Origin: Bacteroidota bacterium
GTDB lineage: Bacteria > Bacteroidota > Bacteroidia > Chitinophagales > Saprospiraceae
Direction of reading: 5' to 3'
Assembly: GCA_963169325.1 (NCBI GenBank)
Contig: CAUJEY010000010.1
Coordinates: 18,499-82,498, forward strand
Length of the DNA stretch: 64,000 nt
Under the pieces are notes generated by a model. That model saw only the letters and a program-made list of their open reading frames with translations, had not been told where the DNA came from and did no database searches. The position numbers and the translations under genes are program-made. Of the stretch, positions 7,995-16,895 are shown piece after piece. The first letter of the stretch is position 1, and every line of letters starts with the position of its first letter.

Positions 7995-8023
7995 CAAACT
8001 TATGCAGATATTTAGCCCACAAA
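7995..8023 (-). promoter_or_regulatory. promoter of the glycosyltransferase gene
   Basis: On the - strand TTTG, 17 bases, then TAAGTTTG match the Bacteroidota -33 and -7 consensus. Transcription would begin near 7988, consistent with a GTG start at 7911 and inconsistent with the longer ORF starting at 8022. Confidence 0.55.
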
Positions 8024-8042
8024 ACAATTTACCCCTTAAATC

Positions 8043-8069
8043 ACCACATTAACCACATTGACCACATTT
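8043..8069. repeat. three direct copies of a nonamer (ACCACATTN) upstream of mutB
   Basis: ACCACATTA, ACCACATTG and ACCACATTT follow one another without gap, ending 13 bases before the mutB start. They may be another member of the short tandem repeat population or direct binding sites in the mutB leader. No T-run or dyad is associated. Confidence 0.6.
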
Positions 8070-8082
8070 AATTCCCGACATC

Positions 8083-10386
8083 ATGCCCGCACCTGATTTT
8101 TCCAGTATAAAACTCGACCTGAATCTCCGCGCCGACGCACTACCGGATGCGCAGGACTCTTCTAAGGAAACAGCCGGGCTCCGGGATGTCCGGGACAATC
8201 CGGCCCAAGTCCCCGGGACAATCCGTAATCCGCAATCCGCAATCCGTAATCCTTTCGCCAAATTCGTCGCCGGTACCCCGCCCTTCCTTGGCGGCCCTTA
8301 TTCCAGCATGTACCTCACCCAGCCCTGGACGATCCGGCAGTACGCCGGTTTCAGCACCGCAGAAGAGAGTAATGCTTTTTACCGGCGCAACCTGGCGGCC
8401 GGCCAAAAAGGCCTCTCTGTGGCTTTCGACCTGGCCACGCATCGTGGCTACGACAGCGACCATCCCCGCGTAGTGGGCGATGTGGGTAAGGCCGGAGTAG
8501 CCATTGATACGGTGGAAGATATGAAAACCCTGTTCGACCAAATTCCGCTCGACCAGATGTCGGTATCCATGACCATGAACGGTGCAGTGATTCCCGTGAT
8601 GGCATTTTTTATCGTCGCGGCGGAAGAACAAGGTGTAGCGCCGGAACAACTCAACGGCACCATCCAAAACGACATCCTGAAGGAGTTCATGGTGCGCAAC
8701 ACTTACATCTATCCACCACTCGCGTCCATGCGCCTCATCGGCGATATTTTCGCGTACTGCGCGCACAAGATGCCGAAGTTCAATTCGATCTCCATTTCCG
8801 GTTATCATATTCACGAAGCCGGCGCCCCGGCCGAGATGGAACTGGCATATACCTTGGCAGATGGTCTGGAATACATCCGGACCGGGCTTGCTGCCGGGCT
8901 CGATATCGACGATTTTGCCCCGCGGCTCTCGTTTTTCTGGGGTATCGGCATGAACCATTTCCGGGAAATCGCCAAAATGCGCGCCGGGCGTTTGCTTTGG
9001 GCCAAATTAGTCAAACAATTCAACCCCCAAAATCCGAAAAGTCTTGCCCTGCGCACCCACTGCCAAACCAGCGGCTGGAGCCTCACGGAGCAGGACGCCT
9101 TTAACAATGTGGCCCGCACCTGCATTGAGGCAATGGCCGCCGTTTTGGGTGGGACACAAAGTCTGCACACCAATTCGTTCGACGAGGCCATGGCTTTACC
9201 TACTGATTTTTCAGCTAAAATTGCCCGCGATACCCAGTTGTTTATTCAACGGGAAAGCGACGTGTGCCGCGCCGTTGACCCCTGGGCGGGCTCCTATTTC
9301 GTCGAAAACCTGACCGCCGAACTGGTCGAAAAAGCCTGGGCACTTATACAGGAAGTGGAAGAGATCGGCGGCATGGCCAAAGCCATTGAGGAGGGCCTGC
9401 CTAAACTCCGCATCGAAGAAGCCGCGGCCCGTAAACAAGCCCGCATTGACTCCGGCCAGGAACAGATTGTAGGCGTCAATATCTTCCGGGTACAGGACGA
9501 TGTGAAATTCGATATTCTGGAAGTGGATAATACCGCGGTGCGCGAAGGGCAAATCCGTCGGATTGAGGAGGTTAAAGCTAAGCGGGATGAAAAAGCCGTT
9601 CACGCAGCGCTGGCGGCCTTGGAGGCTGCGGCTAACCCCACCCCCGTCAACCCCACCCCCGACCCCTCCCCTGAAGGGGATGGGGGACGAGAGGGGCTCG
9701 AAGCGTACGCTACGTCCCCCCTCCCCTTCAGGGGGGGTGGGGTTGAGGCGACCGGCGGTGGGGTTGGTGGCGCACAGGGAGCGGTTTCAGAAACCAATCT
9801 CCTTGCCCTGGCTATCCATGCTGCCCGTGCCCGCGCTACCCTTGGCGAAATTTCCGCCGCTTTGGAAAATGTTTTTGGCCGTTACAAAGCCACGACCCGC
9901 ACCGTGGCGGGCGTTTATGCCGGAGAGATGAATAAAAATGCAGATTTTGAAAAAGCGCGGGCCCTGGCCGATGTTTTTGCCGAACAGGAAGGGCGACGGC
10001 CGCGTATTCTCGTGGCCAAACTGGGCCAGGACGGCCACGACCGCGGCGCAAAGGTGATTTCGACAGCCTTTGCCGACCTCGGCTTCGATGTCGACATCGG
10101 CCCTTTGTTCCAGACACCCGCTGAGGCTGCCCGCCAGGCTGCTGAAAACGACGTACATATCCTGGGCATTTCTTCGCTGGCCGCCGGGCATAAAACCCTT
10201 GCGCCACAGGCTATTGCCGAACTAAAAAAACTGGGGCGGGAGGATATTCTCGTAGTGGTGGGCGGCGTCATACCGCCGCAGGACTACGACATGCTGAAAA
10301 AGGCCGGCGTAGCGGCGGTATTCGGGCCGGGAACGGTGGTGGCGAGAGCGGCGGCGGAGCTGCTGGAGTTGTTGATGGAAGGGTGA
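8083..10386 (+). CDS. mutB: methylmalonyl-CoA mutase, catalytic/B12-binding subunit, with two in-frame repeat insertions
   Basis: The enzyme interconverts methylmalonyl-CoA and succinyl-CoA using adenosylcobalamin. The TIM-barrel domain (about residues 65-500) shows [55 protein letters not shown] and [15 protein letters not shown], which favour methylmalonyl- over isobutyryl-CoA mutase. The C-terminal B12 domain (about 630-765) carries the cobalt-ligand motif GQDGHDRG. At 767 residues it is longer than the usual 710-730. The excess lies in two repeat-derived segments: [11 protein letters not shown] near residues 46-56 and a Pro/Gly-rich stretch near 517-563, in the N-terminal arm and the interdomain linker. 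No small-subunit gene is adjacent. Probably functional. Confidence 0.93.
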   Translation: MPAPDFSSIKLDLNLRADALPDAQDSSKETAGLRDVRDNPAQVPGTIRNPQSAIRNPFAKFVAGTPPFLGGPYSSMYLTQPWTIRQYAGFSTAEESNAFYRRNLAAGQKGLSVAFDLATHRGYDSDHPRVVGDVGKAGVAIDTVEDMKTLFDQIPLDQMSVSMTMNGAVIPVMAFFIVAAEEQGVAPEQLNGTIQNDILKEFMVRNTYIYPPLASMRLIGDIFAYCAHKMPKFNSISISGYHIHEAGAPAEMELAYTLADGLEYIRTGLAAGLDIDDFAPRLSFFWGIGMNHFREIAKMRAGRLLWAKLVKQFNPQNPKSLALRTHCQTSGWSLTEQDAFNNVARTCIEAMAAVLGGTQSLHTNSFDEAMALPTDFSAKIARDTQLFIQRESDVCRAVDPWAGSYFVENLTAELVEKAWALIQEVEEIGGMAKAIEEGLPKLRIEEAAARKQARIDSGQEQIVGVNIFRVQDDVKFDILEVDNTAVREGQIRRIEEVKAKRDEKAVHAALAALEAAANPTPVNPTPDPSPEGDGGREGLEAYATSPLPFRGGGVEATGGGVGGAQGAVSETNLLALAIHAARARATLGEISAALENVFGRYKATTRTVAGVYAGEMNKNADFEKARALADVFAEQEGRRPRILVAKLGQDGHDRGAKVISTAFADLGFDVDIGPLFQTPAEAARQAAENDVHILGISSLAAGHKTLAPQAIAELKKLGREDILVVVGGVIPPQDYDMLKKAGVAAVFGPGTVVARAAAELLELLMEG
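8220..8252. repeat. heptanucleotide repeat (AATCCGT/AATCCGC) inside mutB
   Basis: Four full seven-base units (AATCCGT, AATCCGC, AATCCGC, AATCCGT) plus AATCC run without interruption near the 5' end of mutB. They encode the heptapeptide-periodic [11 protein letters not shown]. The reading frame is kept. The segment lies in the N-terminal arm, before the conserved GGPYSSMY region. Confidence 0.88.
9634..9770. repeat. G+C-rich quasi-palindromic element inside mutB (copy 2)
   Basis: The C-rich left arm, a core with GAGAGGGG and GAAGCGTACGCTA, and the G-rich right arm repeat the element at 7284-7399. Here the whole element is open in the mutB frame and encodes [10 protein letters not shown] through [10 protein letters not shown] in the linker between the barrel and the B12 domain. 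Confidence 0.9.
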
Positions 10387-10410
10387 ATAACCTATTACTT
10401 TTTCACCCTT
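10379..10410. terminator. possible bidirectional terminator between mutB and the AI-2E-type gene
   Basis: AAGGGTGAA and TTCACCCTT form a 9-bp inverted repeat with a 14-base loop spanning both stop codons of these convergent genes. The T-tract is short, so termination efficiency is uncertain. Confidence 0.35.
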
Positions 10411-11543
10411 GGCCTTTTCACTTTTTCGGTTAGTTCCGGCACAGCCTCTATCTCTTCCTCCAATTGTTCCGTCCAGCGCTGTACCAACTTGAATTCGCTA
10501 AAGAAAACCCTGGCGACGACGCGCAATACCGTGTACACCGGCACCCCGATCACCATGCCGATCACACCACCTATTTTGGCGGCCACTAACGTGACGATAA
10601 AAATCTCAAGCGGATGTGCTTTTACGCTATTGGAGGTAATATACGGGCCGACTAAATTATTGTCGATCACCTGAACGCCCATAAATGCTGCGGCCACTTT
10701 GAGCATTTGTACACCTAATAATGAAAATTCAGCTTCAATATAAGCGGAAAGGGTAAAAAAGCAACCCACGATGATACCCATGATCGGCCCCACATAGGGA
10801 ACAATGTTAAACAACCCGCCCATAACCCCGATCAGTAAGGCATTGGGGACGCCCATAATCCAGAGGGCCAACGAAGCCAGTGCCATAAAAGAGGCGGTCT
10901 GCAGTGCCAGCCCGGTGAAATACCGGCTAAGCAATCTGCTGGTTTCCGTCAAGGCATGCAGTACTTTTTCTTCCATTTCGCGGGGCAATACAGCGTGTAG
11001 CACATTCGTAACTACCCGTTTGTCTTGCAGGAAAAAAAACAAAATAAACGTGACCGAAGCAAAAGTAACCGCCACATTGCCGACCGTGGCGAGGGATGCG
11101 CTAAGAAAATCCCCCAACATAGTCGGTTTGAACCATTGACTCAACGACTCCTGCATTCGGGTACCCAGCGACTCACTTGGCTCCAGAAAACCAATATTGT
11201 GTAGTTGAGCGTCTAAGTTCAAAAAGGGGCCTTTTAACCTTTCGCCCAATAATTTATAGTCTACTGCGGCCAAGTGTTTGGCTTGCGACACGATAGTTGG
11301 CACAAAAATTAAAAGCAGGCCAACGATGATCAGGTAGAAACAAGCAATGGTCATCAGCGCCGCGCCGGAGGGGCCCAGGTGCCGGCTTCGAAACCGTACA
11401 CGTTCCTGGAAAAACGCCATCAAAGGCGTGGCCAACATCGATAAAACGCCCGCTATAAGCAGGTAGGATATAATATCAGAAAAATAATACAGAACTGCGG
11501 CTAAAACAAGCGCGCCAAGCAGCAAAAGGAGATTTCGTTTCAT
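10395..11543 (-). CDS. AI-2E family transporter / permease
   Basis: This 382-residue integral membrane protein begins MKRNLLLLLGALVLAAVLYYF and shows the arrangement of the AI-2E (YdiK/TqsA/PerM) family. Pairs of N-terminal helices are followed by a long soluble segment (about residues 95-190), and then a helical bundle with the conserved GVPNALLIGVMGGLFNIVPYVGP, the best family marker. Substrates range from AI-2 to Na+/H+ exchange in characterised members, so none is assigned. The ORF-track start at 11678 would overlap the upstream epimerase gene and adds no membrane segment, so the ATG at 11543 is preferred. Confidence 0.88.
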   Translation of the reverse strand: MKRNLLLLLGALVLAAVLYYFSDIISYLLIAGVLSMLATPLMAFFQERVRFRSRHLGPSGAALMTIACFYLIIVGLLLIFVPTIVSQAKHLAAVDYKLLGERLKGPFLNLDAQLHNIGFLEPSESLGTRMQESLSQWFKPTMLGDFLSASLATVGNVAVTFASVTFILFFFLQDKRVVTNVLHAVLPREMEEKVLHALTETSRLLSRYFTGLALQTASFMALASLALWIMGVPNALLIGVMGGLFNIVPYVGPIMGIIVGCFFTLSAYIEAEFSLLGVQMLKVAAAFMGVQVIDNNLVGPYITSNSVKAHPLEIFIVTLVAAKIGGVIGMVIGVPVYTVLRVVARVFFSEFKLVQRWTEQLEEEIEAVPELTEKVKRPRVKK

Positions 11544-11628
11544 AGTATGGCGAATGTATGAGGGTTCGCATTTCAATACGAACCATGCAGGGCGGATTTT
11601 ATTCTGCAAAGAAGGAATAAAATCCGTG

Positions 11629-12552
11629 TTACAAAACCTGAAATGAGTTTCGGGCGCCGTAAATCTGTTCCAGTGCACCGGCCAATTCCGAATATTGAAA
11701 GTGAAAACCGGCCTGAATCACTTTTTCCGGCGAAATATGATTGCTGAACAAAACAGTGTCAGCCATTTCGCCCAATACCAATCGCAGGCCGAAGGCCGGT
11801 ACCGGTGCGAATATAGCCGGTTGTTTCATGGCTTTGGCGACCGCCTTCGTAAAGTCGATGTTGCGCGCCGGATGCGGTGATACAGCATTGAAGGTGCCTT
11901 CCACGGCAGGGGTTTCGGCGGCCCAAAGAAACATCCGGCAAAGATCGTCGCGATGTATCCAGGAATACCAAGCCTGTCCGTCGGCAAAGTAGGCGCCGAT
12001 ACCGAAAGGCAACGGTTTGGCAATTTCGCGCAGCGCCCCGCCGGCTTTGTCCAACACAATGCCGGTGCGCAATACTACAGTGCGAATACCAAGGGCGCCA
12101 ACGGCCTCGGCGCCTTGTTCCCAGGCTGCACAACATTGCACTAAAAAACTGTTATCGGCAGGCGTGTCTGTTTCATACATCCATTGTTCACCGGAATTAC
12201 CGTAATAGCCGATACCCGACGCCGATAAATAAGCTTTTGGATAGTGTTTCAGCCGCTGAAAAGCATTGCGCAATAATTGGGCGCTTTGCACCCGGCTGTC
12301 GATCAGGATTTTTTTGCGCGCCGGTGTCCAGCGGCTGTCAGCGATACCGGCGCCGGCCAGGTTAATCACCACGTCGGCGCCGGCAACGGCCTGATCGTCG
12401 ATGGCGCCGGCTGCCAAATCCCAGCCAAACTGTCCGGCGTCGCGCGGCGTTCGGGTTAGCACCCGCACGGCATGGCCTTTGGCCGTAAAAAGTTCTGTCA
12501 TTCGGGAACCGATAAAGCCGGTTCCGCCAGCGAGAAGTATGGTAAGCGGCAT
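11629..12552 (-). CDS. TIGR01777-type NAD(P)-dependent epimerase (SDR39U1/YfcH-like)
   Basis: The 307-residue protein opens with the Rossmann motif LLAGGTGFIGSRM. It contains the subfamily blocks NLAGAGIADSRWTPARKK and YLSASGIGYYGN with the SDR YxxxK-region Tyr, and ends with a C-terminal DUF1731-type region (FALR-like LRLVLGEMADTVLFS). This matches SDR39U1/YfcH proteins, which bind NADP(H) and have no settled substrate. It lies 85 bases upstream of the AI-2E-type gene on the same strand, so the two may share a transcript. Confidence 0.87.
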   Translation of the reverse strand: MPLTILLAGGTGFIGSRMTELFTAKGHAVRVLTRTPRDAGQFGWDLAAGAIDDQAVAGADVVINLAGAGIADSRWTPARKKILIDSRVQSAQLLRNAFQRLKHYPKAYLSASGIGYYGNSGEQWMYETDTPADNSFLVQCCAAWEQGAEAVGALGIRTVVLRTGIVLDKAGGALREIAKPLPFGIGAYFADGQAWYSWIHRDDLCRMFLWAAETPAVEGTFNAVSPHPARNIDFTKAVAKAMKQPAIFAPVPAFGLRLVLGEMADTVLFSNHISPEKVIQAGFHFQYSELAGALEQIYGARNSFQVL

Positions 12553-12636
12553 GTTCGTAGCGGGGGAGTAATTTTCTAAAAACAGAACAAAGCAACAATT
12601 TTTTTCCGTAGAAAAATAAGAAAAGAAGTATAAGAC

Positions 12637-13506
12637 CTAACGAAACCGCCGTAAATGATTTTTTTTAAAAGTCCATTCCGGTGTTTCAAGTGTTTCGCCG
12701 GATTCGGCAACGGAGTACCAAGGGCTGCCATCGTTCTTGGCCGGGTTTTTCAGTACATGTATTTCCTGTGCGGGCATATAACTCTGCGCCAATAAGAAGC
12801 GGCGTTCTTTACTTTGCGGATGCACGGCTACGTCCAGCACCATAACTGCATGACCGGGGTACCCGCCTTTGATCCACACATCACCCGGTTGTAACGCTGT
12901 CGGTTCAACGGCGTACAGCTCCCGTTCCAATGAAGCCGATCCGGAATAGGCAAACACCATATCGAGATACCGCCGAAATTCCGGATAGGCATCAGAAACC
13001 TTGCCCCCGTCCGTCCAGTAGACGCGGCTCCCTTCCACCCGGATACGCGCACCGCGACGCCAGCGGTCGTATTCGGCGACAAAACCATTGGTGAACCGGA
13101 AATGAATATCAGCATACCGTTTTTGGCTGTACAGATATTCGGCCCGCAGGCGTATTACCGCATCGGCGCATTGTTGGAGATCGCGCCGGCCCACATCGAG
13201 GTTCAGCACGGCGCTATGCACATCGGAGCGGGATTTCAGGCGTCCGTCAAACAAGTGTACCGGATATCCGTCAGGGTGTAGGGGCAATCGGCGCAGCCAG
13301 ACCTCAAACGAGGTTGAATCGGTTGTTGTCCGGGTAAAACCATCAGGTACCGGAAACCGGGTTTCCACGGTATTTCCGGAATCTAAAATATTAGGCAACA
13401 CGGAGTCGGCAACTGTCGTTCGGATATTTTCCGGAACAGGTTTAATGCCGGGATCAGATAAGCATGCGACAGAAAGGCAGGCAATAAACAGGAGTGACCA
13501 TTTCAT
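12637..13506 (-). CDS. DUF4846 domain-containing lipoprotein
   Basis: The 289-residue protein has a lipoprotein leader with a lipobox-like LSVAC at about residues 11-15. The remainder fits DUF4846: VPDGFTRTTTDSTSFEVWLR, LPLHPDGYPVHLFDGRLK, and a Cys-containing helix DLQQCADAVIRLRAEYLY, then DVWIKGGYPGHAVMVLDVA near residue 215. The last block, with its Gly-His, is reminiscent of papain-like/NlpC folds, but that link is only suggestive. No function is known for the domain. It is monocistronic as far as the sequence shows. Confidence 0.75.
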   Translation of the reverse strand: MKWSLLFIACLSVACLSDPGIKPVPENIRTTVADSVLPNILDSGNTVETRFPVPDGFTRTTTDSTSFEVWLRRLPLHPDGYPVHLFDGRLKSRSDVHSAVLNLDVGRRDLQQCADAVIRLRAEYLYSQKRYADIHFRFTNGFVAEYDRWRRGARIRVEGSRVYWTDGGKVSDAYPEFRRYLDMVFAYSGSASLERELYAVEPTALQPGDVWIKGGYPGHAVMVLDVAVHPQSKERRFLLAQSYMPAQEIHVLKNPAKNDGSPWYSVAESGETLETPEWTFKKNHLRRFR

Positions 13507-13563
13507 ATTTATTCTTTATCCGTAAGCAGTGTGTCAACTTTTTTCTTCCAAAAGCATGTAGTG

Positions 13564-13580
13564 ATGCATATTGTATGCAT
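13564..13580. promoter_or_regulatory. dyad ATGCATA-N3-TATGCAT
   Basis: A perfect 7-bp inverted repeat with a 3-base centre lies in the gap between the divergent DUF4846 and beta-helix genes. It could be an operator or a small hairpin; only four T residues follow it. Confidence 0.3.
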
Positions 13581-13661
13581 TTTCCCTTTCAGGTCATTCG
13601 CCTCAATTATACATCAGCAAATTAACGCCCTATTGTAGATTTTTCATTTTCATCCTTTCCT

Positions 13662-15176
13662 ATGATCCGGTTTCTTTTTTACCTGTTCCTGCTCCCGCCG
13701 CTCCAAAACGCGCTTCTCGCCGCCACCCTGCATGTCGGCACCGGCCAAACCTACCCGAACCTTGCGGCAGCCGTTGCCGTGGTGCAACCCGGCGATACCG
13801 TCGAAATACATACCGGTACTTACGCGGGCGGCTTGTATTTCGGCAATCTGAAGGGTACGGCGAGCCAATGGATTACCATCCGCGCCGCTGCCGGCGAAAT
13901 GGTTATTTTTGAGGGCGGCGGCAACGCTATTCAGTTGTCCGACCCAGCTTATTTGCGTTTGCAGGGTCTTATTTTTCAACACCAAACCGGAAACGGGGTA
14001 AACATTGACGACGGTGGCAGCTATAACACTCCGGCCCAACACATCATTTTTGAAACCTGTACGTTCCGCGACATGTCGGCCAGCGGCAACAATGACCTGC
14101 TAAAACTATCCGGACTGGATTCTTTCGAGATACGAAACTGTACCTTTCAAAATGGTGCGGCCGGTGGCAGCGGGATCGATATGGTTGGTTGTCATTGGGG
14201 TTTGATCCGGGGAAATTATTTTGAAAACATGGGCTCCAATGCCATTCAATGCAAAGGAGGCACAGAACATGTCCGGATCGAGGGCAATTTTTTTAAAAAC
14301 GGCGGTCTGCGGGCACTGAATCTGGGAGGAAGTACCGGATTGGCATTTTTTCGGCCCGATACCGCACACTTTGAAGCGGCTAATCTGCAGGTGTATTCCA
14401 ATATTTTTATCGGCGCACAGGCTGCCGTTGCTTTTGTCGGCGCCGTAAATGTCGAGGTGAGCAACAATACCATTTACCAGCCGGAAAAATGGGTGCTTCG
14501 TATTCTTCAGGAAACGGTAGACCCCACCCGTTTCCTGGAATGTGGCGATAATATCTTTCGCAACAATATCATTGTTCGCAATGCCGGTCTGTCAACCGAA
14601 ACCAATATCGGCCCGAACACCCGGCCGCAAACATTTACATTTTCCAATAACCTCTGGTACTACCCGGGAAATACCAACTGGGCCGGCCCGGGCATCCCGG
14701 TATCCGATGTTAATGGCATTATTAATCAAAATCCGTTGATAGCCGATCCGGGCAATACGGATTTCCATATTCCGCCCGGCAGCCCGGCGGCGGGCAAAGG
14801 GTTTGCCATAGCGGAGCCTGTACTGGACTATTATGGTCTCGGATTTGCCCAGCCGAGGTCGATCGGAGCAGCCGAGGCCAATCCGGTGTCGGGCACTACC
14901 ACGCCGGTTAACGGCATCAGCCTTCGCGTTTTTCCCAACCCGGCGCGCGATTGGTTCTGCCTGGAACTGGACTTAAATGCCGGTGCAACCGTGCAGGTTG
15001 AATTGGTAGAGATTACCGGCCGCTGGAAAAGGCTTCTGTTTAACGGTTTCTTGCCGGCAGGTTTAAGCAGGTTACCGGTTGAGGCGGCAAATGATCCTGC
15101 CGGCGCGTATTGGCTGACCTGCCAGGTTGGGAAGTGTAAAGCCGTTGCACGGCAAGTGATTCTTGGTAGGCAATGA
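13662..15176 (+). CDS. secreted right-handed beta-helix protein with T9SS type A sorting domain
   Basis: The 504-residue protein has a signal peptide (MIRFLFYLFLLPPLQNALLA). A parallel beta-helix region (about 25-400) follows, opening LHVGTGQTYPNLAAAVAVVQPGDTVEI and containing repeated coils such as FEIRNCTFQNG and VRIEGNFFKNGG. It ends with a type A C-terminal sorting domain (about 420-504: LRVFPNPARDWFCLEL) that directs export by the type IX system and surface attachment. Such beta-helices commonly act on or bind polysaccharides, but no catalytic residues can be assigned. A clean terminator follows. Confidence 0.85.
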   Translation: MIRFLFYLFLLPPLQNALLAATLHVGTGQTYPNLAAAVAVVQPGDTVEIHTGTYAGGLYFGNLKGTASQWITIRAAAGEMVIFEGGGNAIQLSDPAYLRLQGLIFQHQTGNGVNIDDGGSYNTPAQHIIFETCTFRDMSASGNNDLLKLSGLDSFEIRNCTFQNGAAGGSGIDMVGCHWGLIRGNYFENMGSNAIQCKGGTEHVRIEGNFFKNGGLRALNLGGSTGLAFFRPDTAHFEAANLQVYSNIFIGAQAAVAFVGAVNVEVSNNTIYQPEKWVLRILQETVDPTRFLECGDNIFRNNIIVRNAGLSTETNIGPNTRPQTFTFSNNLWYYPGNTNWAGPGIPVSDVNGIINQNPLIADPGNTDFHIPPGSPAAGKGFAIAEPVLDYYGLGFAQPRSIGAAEANPVSGTTTPVNGISLRVFPNPARDWFCLELDLNAGATVQVELVEITGRWKRLLFNGFLPAGLSRLPVEAANDPAGAYWLTCQVGKCKAVARQVILGRQ

Positions 15177-15194
15177 TTTAAGGTACATACAGAA

Positions 15195-15236
15195 GAGGCT
15201 GTCCCGTAAATTACGAGACAGCCTCAGTTATTTTTT
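15195..15236 (+). terminator. terminator after the beta-helix gene
   Basis: GAGGCTGTCCCGTAA and TTACGAGACAGCCTC form a 15-bp stem with one mismatch and a one-base loop, a near-perfect palindrome, followed five bases later by six T residues. It lies between convergent genes. On the other strand no T-run follows, so it mainly serves the + strand gene. Confidence 0.8.
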
Positions 15237-15293
15237 AGAACGGTGCCGGAATAAATCCGGACGGCTCCACGCTGTTTGTTTGTAAAGGTTTTT

Positions 15294-16763
15294 TTAGAAA
15301 CCGGTTTTATTGCCCATGAAACGGCCTTTTCCGGCTTCCGGACCATCCGGGCGAGCTTTATCTGCTTCGCCGCCTTTGGCAATGCCGAATTCAACGCGAC
15401 GGTTGAGCTGGGAGGCGCCTTGAACCGGCACCATCGTATTGGCTTCTCCAACCCAGTTCAGCACTAAGCGTTCGCGAGCGATGCCGTGTTGATTTACCAG
15501 GAATTCGATGGCAGCTTTAGCGCGGTTGTACGACAGCACGTTATTGTACTTCTCCGAGCCGCTTTGGTCGGTGTTACCCGTAACCACGACGCGGGCGTCC
15601 GGTTGGTTTTTCAGCACCTGTGCTACCTGATACAGTTTTTCGTACTCACTGTAGGCGATATCGTAGCTGTTCAACTTGAAGTTGATGATCGGCATGAACC
15701 AGTCCATCTTCTGCGACGGGAACTTGATCGCAGCAATTTTGGCATCTACAATCCGATTTACATCGTTCTCCGTGATCGGCTTCGGTACCTGGGCAACGCC
15801 GTTTGCGTCAACCGGGTAACCGGGAGGCGAATAGGGCTCTTTATCCTTGTAGTCGAGCACTTTGTCCATATCGCTGTCAAGGGCAACCCCTTTGGTATCG
15901 ACACGGGCGCCGGCCTGGCTTTCTTTTTCCTGGTCGATCATGTCGATAATGCCGTCGCCGTCGGTATCGGTCGGATCATACACCGGACGTGCTTCGAGCG
16001 CTGCGATGGCGTCGCTTACCTGCTGCATCGGGTTGGCCCAGTAGAGCGGCTCAGCTTTTTTCGCGCCGGTTTTCTTATCCGTACCACCCAGGTTGAAGTT
16101 CAGGGTGATGTGCGGATAGTGCAGAAAGTCGCGGAACGTGGTGACATTACGGCCGAAGTTGTTGCTGCCGTCAAGTAAGTCGGCAGCGGAGCCGAACACC
16201 GAGGTAGCCGTGTACTCGAGGCCGATGTTGAATTTCGGATTAACCCGGAATCCCAGACCGGCGCCAACTTCGAACAAACCCGCGAGGTCATTGTCGAGTT
16301 CGCCGGAGGTGGTACCATCTTCCTGAAGGATGTTGGTGTAGTCCGTTTTGATCTTGGCAGCGCCAAGACCTGCGAATACGTTTACGGCAATTTTGCGGTA
16401 CGGTTTGTTGAACCGGAAGTTATTGACGGTAACGACTAACTGACCGGAGCCGGAAAACCAGCTCGTTTCAGCGGAGCGGTTATTGTCCGCATCTTCACTT
16501 TTCACTTTCGCATACAACGCGCCGGCGCGGATGGAGAACATGTGGTCGAGGGATTTGCGGACGTGAAGACCGCCGCCAAAGCCCAGTTTGGAATCCAGGT
16601 CGCCCTGTACGAAGGGTACACCGGCATGGATACCCACTTCCCACTGGTCAGCAGGCGTAAACGAGCGATAAGCACCGCCAGCAGGAGCAGAAGCATCCTG
16701 AGCCGAGAGGCTGAACGTCGCAAAAATAAATAGAACAGCTAATAATAAGTTTCTAACTGTCAT
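15294..16763 (-). CDS. OmpA family outer membrane protein
   Basis: The protein (489 aa from the ATG at 16763) has a signal peptide (MTVRNLLLAVLFIFATFSLSAQ) and an N-terminal beta-barrel of about 200 residues. A linker follows with Ca2+-binding-like repeats (DPTDTDGDGIIDMID, DSDMDKVLDYKDKEP). The C-terminal OmpA/MotB peptidoglycan-binding domain reads VVVTGNTDQSGSEKYNNVLS and NRRVEFGIAKGG. It likely tethers the outer membrane to the cell wall. The ORF-track start at 16847 adds 28 residues with no leader, so 16763 is chosen. A long A+T-rich leader precedes it. Confidence 0.9.
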   Translation of the reverse strand: MTVRNLLLAVLFIFATFSLSAQDASAPAGGAYRSFTPADQWEVGIHAGVPFVQGDLDSKLGFGGGLHVRKSLDHMFSIRAGALYAKVKSEDADNNRSAETSWFSGSGQLVVTVNNFRFNKPYRKIAVNVFAGLGAAKIKTDYTNILQEDGTTSGELDNDLAGLFEVGAGLGFRVNPKFNIGLEYTATSVFGSAADLLDGSNNFGRNVTTFRDFLHYPHITLNFNLGGTDKKTGAKKAEPLYWANPMQQVSDAIAALEARPVYDPTDTDGDGIIDMIDQEKESQAGARVDTKGVALDSDMDKVLDYKDKEPYSPPGYPVDANGVAQVPKPITENDVNRIVDAKIAAIKFPSQKMDWFMPIINFKLNSYDIAYSEYEKLYQVAQVLKNQPDARVVVTGNTDQSGSEKYNNVLSYNRAKAAIEFLVNQHGIARERLVLNWVGEANTMVPVQGASQLNRRVEFGIAKGGEADKARPDGPEAGKGRFMGNKTGF

Positions 16764-16895
16764 AGGGTCTCTGCATTTAAAATTAAAAAATGTTAACAGT
16801 TTAAGTTCAGCGCTTTTGAAGCGGCGCCAACGTGAATTTGGCAACAAAAATTCTTTGAATTTGTTAATTTTATTCGATGTTTTTTCAAAAGAATT

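Noticed and set aside
7357-8022. Start of the glycosyltransferase at 8022
   Set aside because: A good promoter lies downstream of that codon, and the conserved first strand starts at the GTG at 7911.
9600-9797. Proline-rich domain as a functional part of MutB
   Set aside because: The segment is the repeat element also found in the glycosyltransferase gene; it is absent from the conserved fold, so it is treated as an insertion.
10395-11678. AI-2E-type gene start at 11678
   Set aside because: It would overlap the upstream epimerase gene; the first membrane helix begins at the ATG at 11543.
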